Positions 8,369 to 12,376 of a DNA stretch of 12,376 nucleotides are shown piece by piece; the stretch's first letter is position 1; the number at the start of each line of letters is the position of its first letter. Below the pieces are notes generated by a model. That model saw nothing but the letters and a program-made list of their open reading frames with translations. It made no database searches and had not been told where the DNA came from. The stretch lies in contig JAOXYB010045637.1 of the NCBI GenBank assembly GCA_028565635.1, forward strand, positions 1-12,376, read 5' to 3'. Position numbers and translations under genes: made by a program. The DNA is from Phoronis ovalis. Its lineage: Eukaryota; Phoronida; Phoronidae.

Positions 8369-9586
8369 ACAAGAGGCCTGCCTGTGCAGCAAGGGCCCAT
8401 CACATGGTAGCTTAATGTGATTTGCATAAACTGGAAAGTGAAATAGTTTGCTAAGTTTTAAGCGATCTCTATGTATCAGTTTTTCAAGACTTGAGCAAAC
8501 ACAGCTTAGTGTAAAATGTCAAATTTTCGGACTGACAATTAAACCGCCTTGCGAGGTCATTATAAAATACCACCTAACTGTCCAACCTGTTTACCTCAGA
8601 AATCTTCAAGTTGATCAAGCAATGCTCCATCTTTACGGCTATAAGTAACGTTATATGACTTATCATCTCGAGAACAAACATGGCTACCAACTGGCCATAT
8701 TGGAAGAGATCTAGGTCAAAATCAAAATTGAACCTTATATTTATGATATACCAAATATAGAGCTGCTCTGATAAAACCTGGAGCTGTTAGCGCAGTACCA
8801 GCGCAGAGGAAGTAATCTAGATCAAAATCAAACCTGATCTATATTTTGGCCTCTATTTACATTTCAAATTAAAGCGATCTTTCAGTGAATAAGTTTTCAA
8901 GATTTAGGCAAAATCAGCAGGTTAACTGAGAAAAAAGTCAAATTTACGGATCGATTATTGACCCACTTCTCCAGGTCATTCAAGAATATCCCGCCCACTG
9001 ACTGCCTTCATAAATTTACTTCCAAATCTGCTTTGCCTTACCAGTTATAAATGTGAAATGACATACTATCTTGGGAACTAACATGGCCACCAGTCTGCCA
9101 TAATAGAAAAGATCCAAACCAAAATCAAACCTGACCTATATTTATGCTACACCAGATACGAAGCTGATTTCGTATAAACTGTAGCTGTTATTGCATTACT
9201 ATCTCGGGAAGATACATGGCCACCAGTCAGCAATACTGGAAATTAACAATGTCAAAATCAAACTTAGCAGTTTTCAAGACCTGGGTATAAAAACAGCTTG
9301 ACTGCGAAAAAATGTTTCATTTTCAAGATTATTCTAAAATACCACTTAGCAAATGACATCCTTGCCCAAAAATGATGTTCATAAATCAACCTTAAGCATC
9401 GTCCAAGAGACTCAACATGATGTATCCTCTCATGTTGGAAGTGATCCAGATGAAATGCAATTTGACGTATATGCTACTCCAAACATGAAGCTGATCTGAT
9501 AAAAACTGAAGCTGTTATCACTGTAAAAAGGTAAGCATTACATATGACGACCAAGATAACGACAACAATGTGATTGGTATAAAAAC
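8369..9586 (+). repeat. complete copy of the modular interspersed element
   Basis: This is the only copy in the window with a plausible 5' end. It begins 'acaagaggcc', followed by 'aagggccc', a start I recall as common in bivalve genomic repeats. L modules carry 'ggtcattNtaaaat' near 8555, 8974 and a decayed one at 9324. R modules begin near 8674 and 9077, with extra partial R units near 8796-8870 and 9195-9260. A last decayed R (about 9430-9535) leads into a tail with 'gacgaccaagataacgac' and 'attggtataaaaaca'. The copy is diverged and the terminal hairpin is lost. It codes for nothing recognisable and could be a non-autonomous DNA or rolling-circle transposon. Confidence 0.75.
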
Positions 9587-9896
9587 ATTAATGTTTGCCT
9601 TAATCCAACTGCTTTGCATCTCAACCTCCCTTAGGCCCAATGACAGTTGCAAACAATGGTCAATTTTTTAGAAAAATGTACAATAGTCACATGAATTTCT
9701 TTTTTTAAACTACACATTTAATGATCGAGTTGTAACCCCCAGCTGAGAAGGTTGTACATAGGAGATGGGGATTTTAAAAGAGGTTTAAGACCAATGAGAA
9801 AAAAAATTATTTAAAAAAAAGATCAAGGTTATATGTTTATCAAGGTCATATGGCATCAGATGTACACCTGACTTGACAGGATATCTTTATCTTATT
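9587..9896. other. no gene; short direct repeat only
   Basis: This is AT-rich non-coding sequence. A short direct repeat of 'atcaaggtNatatg' type occurs twice at about 9822-9852. Nothing else is recognised. Confidence 0.45.
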
Positions 9897-10018
9897 GCAA
9901 AACAAACATGGTCGCCAGGCAGTCATATTGGAAGCGATCCTCAAAATTCTACGAGAGTTTCTAAGATTTGGACAAAAACAGCTTGTCAGAAAAATGGCCA
10001 CCAATCGACCATATTGGT
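9897..10018 (+). repeat. fragment of the modular interspersed element
   Basis: It contains an R-module start ('aacaaacatggtcgccag', 'catattggaagcgatc'), then an L-like start ('aagatttggacaaaaacagc'), then a second R start ('aaaatggccaccaatcgacc'). It breaks off at a G11 run at 10030-10040. Confidence 0.7.
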
Positions 10019-10150
10019 ACCAAATACCCGGGGGGGGGGGTCACTCCAAAAGAGTATGCTAGGCACAAAAAAACTGAAAAATCCCTGCCCGGGAGACGAA
10101 TTTTAAAAATACCTACCCCTTGGCCAGAATTTAAGGGAAAATATCCCTGT
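10019..10150. repeat. G-tract-linked sequence, probably a second repeat type
   Basis: A run of 11 G (10030-10040) is followed by 'tcactccaaaagagtatgct' and a moderately GC-rich stretch ending near 10140. A 'gggggtcactcc' start resembles dispersed repeats that I recall from marine invertebrates. The identity is weak. ORFs 9873-10106 and 9968-10168 are shadows of these repeats. Confidence 0.35.
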
Positions 10151-11543
10151 AATAGTCCCTTGCAATGATATCATATTCAACATTTTTTATTAAAGTATAT
10201 GTTTTAAGTTCTTTTAAGGCAGTTTCCCGTGCACTTTCTTTGCCGGTTTCTTTGAAATTTATGAAAAAACATACCCTTTAAAGCGGAGAGATAGATCTTA
10301 AGTTAGATAGCACTAGATGACAGACCCCTTGAGCGCAGAGCATCCCCGACCAAATAACCCGTAAATCAATAGGTGATGTACGAGTGATATATATTTTCAA
10401 ATGGCTATCAATTTCCCTTCTTGAGATATCACACTAACAGCAACTTTGTCATGACTGTGGCAGAAAGAGTGGTTACAGAGTAAATCCAGAGTACCTCCAG
10501 TCTATAGCTGGGGTACAATAATAATATTAAACAAAGTTATTTAATTAGTAAACATTTTAATTACTTTCAACAAAACTAACCAAAACATTAATCCGTAAAT
10601 AAGAAACAACAAAACATAACTACAATAGGTAGCTTTTCAGCAATAGCAAGAGTTATAGCTATTGACATCTGCACGACTTCTAAATGACTTTTCAATATCA
10701 CTTTAGAATTGGCTACCAAATACATGTAATAATTATAAGAATGTTTTACCCCAAATGAATTTTGATATTTTGAGCTTTTGATCTCTAGATCAGTTCTCCT
10801 GATGTACTTGAACTATAGCATATTTCCCTATAAATTAATTGAAAATATGCTAAGAAAAATAATCACATTTTAATACCTACATACTCTCAAAACCCATTAA
10901 CATTACATCTCTGTAATCCCAAACCATCATTTTGGAATGTTTTGAGTAATTACATAACTTTAACCTTTGATCTCTAAATTACTTTGACCTCAAGGTCAAC
11001 AATGGCTTCCCCCTACCTTTAACTGTTTTTGAGATATAGCTTGCTGGAAATTAGAAGAAAGGAACACAAAAGTGTACAAAAACAGCAACCCTAACTAAAA
11101 CAACAAAGAATTAAAGACTAATGAAGGCAATCAATTCACAACAGCCAGATTAATGGAGATGTCAAGTTCCAAGCTACAAGAAAATCAGCCTTATATGAAT
11201 CCTTGATGGAAAAATCCACAAGAAACATTCTTTATAACTATTAAGTGCAAATCGATGTATTATCAAAAACAGAAAAGACTAGCCTGTAAACAGAATCAAC
11301 TCTTTCAGGTGCACATGGCAAGAAGATCAGATAACTAAACTGAGAGAAAAAATATTGATGTTTTGTAATGTTTTGCTGAAATGACTGTGTAAGTTACTTC
11401 ACTATTCACTAAATTAACACTCATAAAGAAAAAAAATCCAATTCCGACAATAGACCACTACATCACTGCAGCTCTCCTGTATTATAATCCAATAAATTAC
11501 TATGCATAGAGGGTAAACAATTCTGCATAATCTTGTGTCTATA
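10151..11543. other. non-coding stretch with an everted AGGTCA pair
   Basis: No coding exon or RNA gene could be supported. At 10985-10998 lies tgacctcaaggtca, an everted repeat of AGGTCA half-sites with a 2-base spacer. It is followed by 'tttttgagatatagcttg', which may be part of an old dispersed repeat. A polypurine-rich, AT-rich background covers the rest. Confidence 0.45.
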
Positions 11544-11613
11544 TTACGTAAGGATATGAATCAAAGTGATACAAGGAGGTTCCGCTGGAAGGGGTTCCTT
11601 TTTATGGGTCCTA

Positions 11614-11935
11614 GGTATTGCTACTGTTGGTGATTGTGCAATATTGGCACTTCTACTGTAAACAACTTTACCCAGTTTGGTATCCCCACTGTCGGTTATT
11701 TTATCTGAATTTGGTATCCCTACTGTCAGCTTTTTTCCACAGTCAAACATTTTTGATTTATTTGCCTCATTTTCTTGGCCCATTTCTTCAGTGTTTTATC
11801 GGGACTTAAAATGACAGAAATTTGGTATCTGTACTGCTAAGATTCTTGCTACATGGTATCTCTACTGAGAAGATTTTGCCATGTAGTATCTCTACTGGCA
11901 GAGCTGGAATTGGGTATATCTACAGTTGAACCCTC
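11614..11935. repeat. degenerate 30-34 bp tandem repeat (minisatellite)
   Basis: The core 'ggtatcNctactgt' recurs at 11614, 11646, 11679, 11713, then 11824, 11855, 11885 and about 11914. Steps are 32, 33 and 34 in the first block and 31, 30 and about 29 in the second, with a decayed gap of 111 bp between. The steps are not consistent multiples of three, so the ORFs over it on both strands (11544-11783 minus, 11618-11809 and 11853-12038 plus) are unlikely to be real proteins. Confidence 0.75.
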
Positions 11936-12220
11936 CCATTTGAATGTATTGAAGTCATATCCCCGGGTTATATTACCGAAGAGGAAAGCTGTACTGAATC
12001 TAAAAACAAATCCTGATCATCTGATCAACACGATGTAACAATGAAATAGCTCTTTACCGAGACAAATAAATATGAAATCACTTTGGCCCTTTTCTAGTTC
12101 CATGAAATTTTCATGCACCCAAAATGAAAAACTACAAATGCATGCTATTTTACTTTAAAATGGATGCAGATATCAAGTGATAGCACTTATACTTCTGCAT
12201 ATTTACCACAGAAACTAATA
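11936..12220. other. no recognisable gene
   Basis: This is AT-rich sequence with a 15-base near-perfect palindrome, catgaaattttcatg, near 12103-12117. No family is recognised. Confidence 0.45.
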
Positions 12221-12376
12221 GGCCGCTCAGACTAAGTTTTTGGAACCGGTTCAAGATCCGGATCGAAATGAATACGGTTGTAAATAATAGTCTGAACGCA
12301 AAGGGATTACATCAAACCGGTTCCAACTGAATCCTACTACGAGAGGTGGTTTGAAATCGGTTTTGAGTTGGAACCG
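12221..12376. mobile_element. inverted-repeat-rich MITE-like element, cut by window end
   Basis: There is an abrupt change to GC-richer, palindromic sequence. Inverted pair one is cgctcagact (12224-12233) with agtctgaacg (12289-12298, one mismatch). Inverted pair two is cggttccaact (12318-12328) with agttggaaccg (12366-12376, perfect). The short palindromes gaaccggttc (12243-12252) and gatccggatc (12255-12264) also occur. The element runs off the right edge, so its length and other terminus are unknown. It has no coding capacity in the visible part. Confidence 0.6.

Noticed and set aside
11544-11783. 79-codon minus-strand ORF with TVGIP/TVAIP-like repeats and a good start context
   Set aside because: The underlying tandem unit is 32-34 bp, so the frame shifts from unit to unit. 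There is no clear donor or family match.
12247-12258. tRNA/SINE B-box-like 'ggttcaagatcc'
   Set aside because: It is one base longer than the 11-base B-box consensus, with no A box or tRNA fold upstream. It is better explained by the palindromes of the MITE-like element.
1-12376. CRISPR array, prokaryotic operon, phage or insertion sequence
   Set aside because: The introns, simple repeats and non-coding density show eukaryotic DNA. The tandem repeats lack the uniform short repeat-spacer form of CRISPR.

Overview
The window is AT-rich eukaryotic nuclear DNA, most probably from a mollusc and perhaps a bivalve. Its one convincing gene is split by GT-AG introns, and the introns and flanks are full of interspersed repeats, (CA/TA)n microsatellites and decayed MITE-like elements. 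The mollusc assignment is an inference. It rests on repeat copies with an 'acaagaggcc' 5' start, a GAC-rich 3' tail and a terminal hairpin, which resemble elements I recall from bivalve genomes.

The gene is FAN1 (Fanconi-associated nuclease 1) on the minus strand. Five exons read right to left: 6736-6082, 5655-5515, 2880-2676, 2312-2184 and 1660-1562. All have consensus splice sites and compatible phases, and together give about 409 codons. They cover a disordered N-terminal region, the N-terminal DNA-binding/SAP region and the start of the middle region. The TPR-like part and the VRR-nuclease domain must lie beyond the left edge. No UBZ4 zinc finger was found in or to the right of the first exon, so the true 5' end is open. 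Two of the exons (2312-2184 and 1660-1562) are too short to stand out as ORFs and were found by matching family motifs and splice phase.

The layout from left to right is as follows. At 1-160 is the 3' end of a repeat element with a hairpin tail. A last intron carries a long CA/TA microsatellite beside a FAN1 splice donor (1381-1544). FAN1 exons 5 and 4 follow, with a MITE-like element between them (1870-2130). Exon 3 follows, then a large intron holding a modular tandem repeat array (3915-5414). Exons 2 and 1 follow. The right half (6780-12376) has no recognisable gene. It contains a second microsatellite (7350-7448), a second complete copy of the modular element (8369-9586), a fragment of it fused to another repeat (9897-10150), a degenerate 30-34 bp minisatellite (11614-11935), and the start of an inverted-repeat-rich MITE-like element cut by the window end (12221-12376).

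The observations most worth a second look are a canonical PCNA-binding PIP-box motif in the FAN1 exon-3 peptide, an in-frame 60-nt candidate exitron inside exon 1, and the two-module (L/R) architecture of the repeat element. No previously undescribed multi-gene system is visible.
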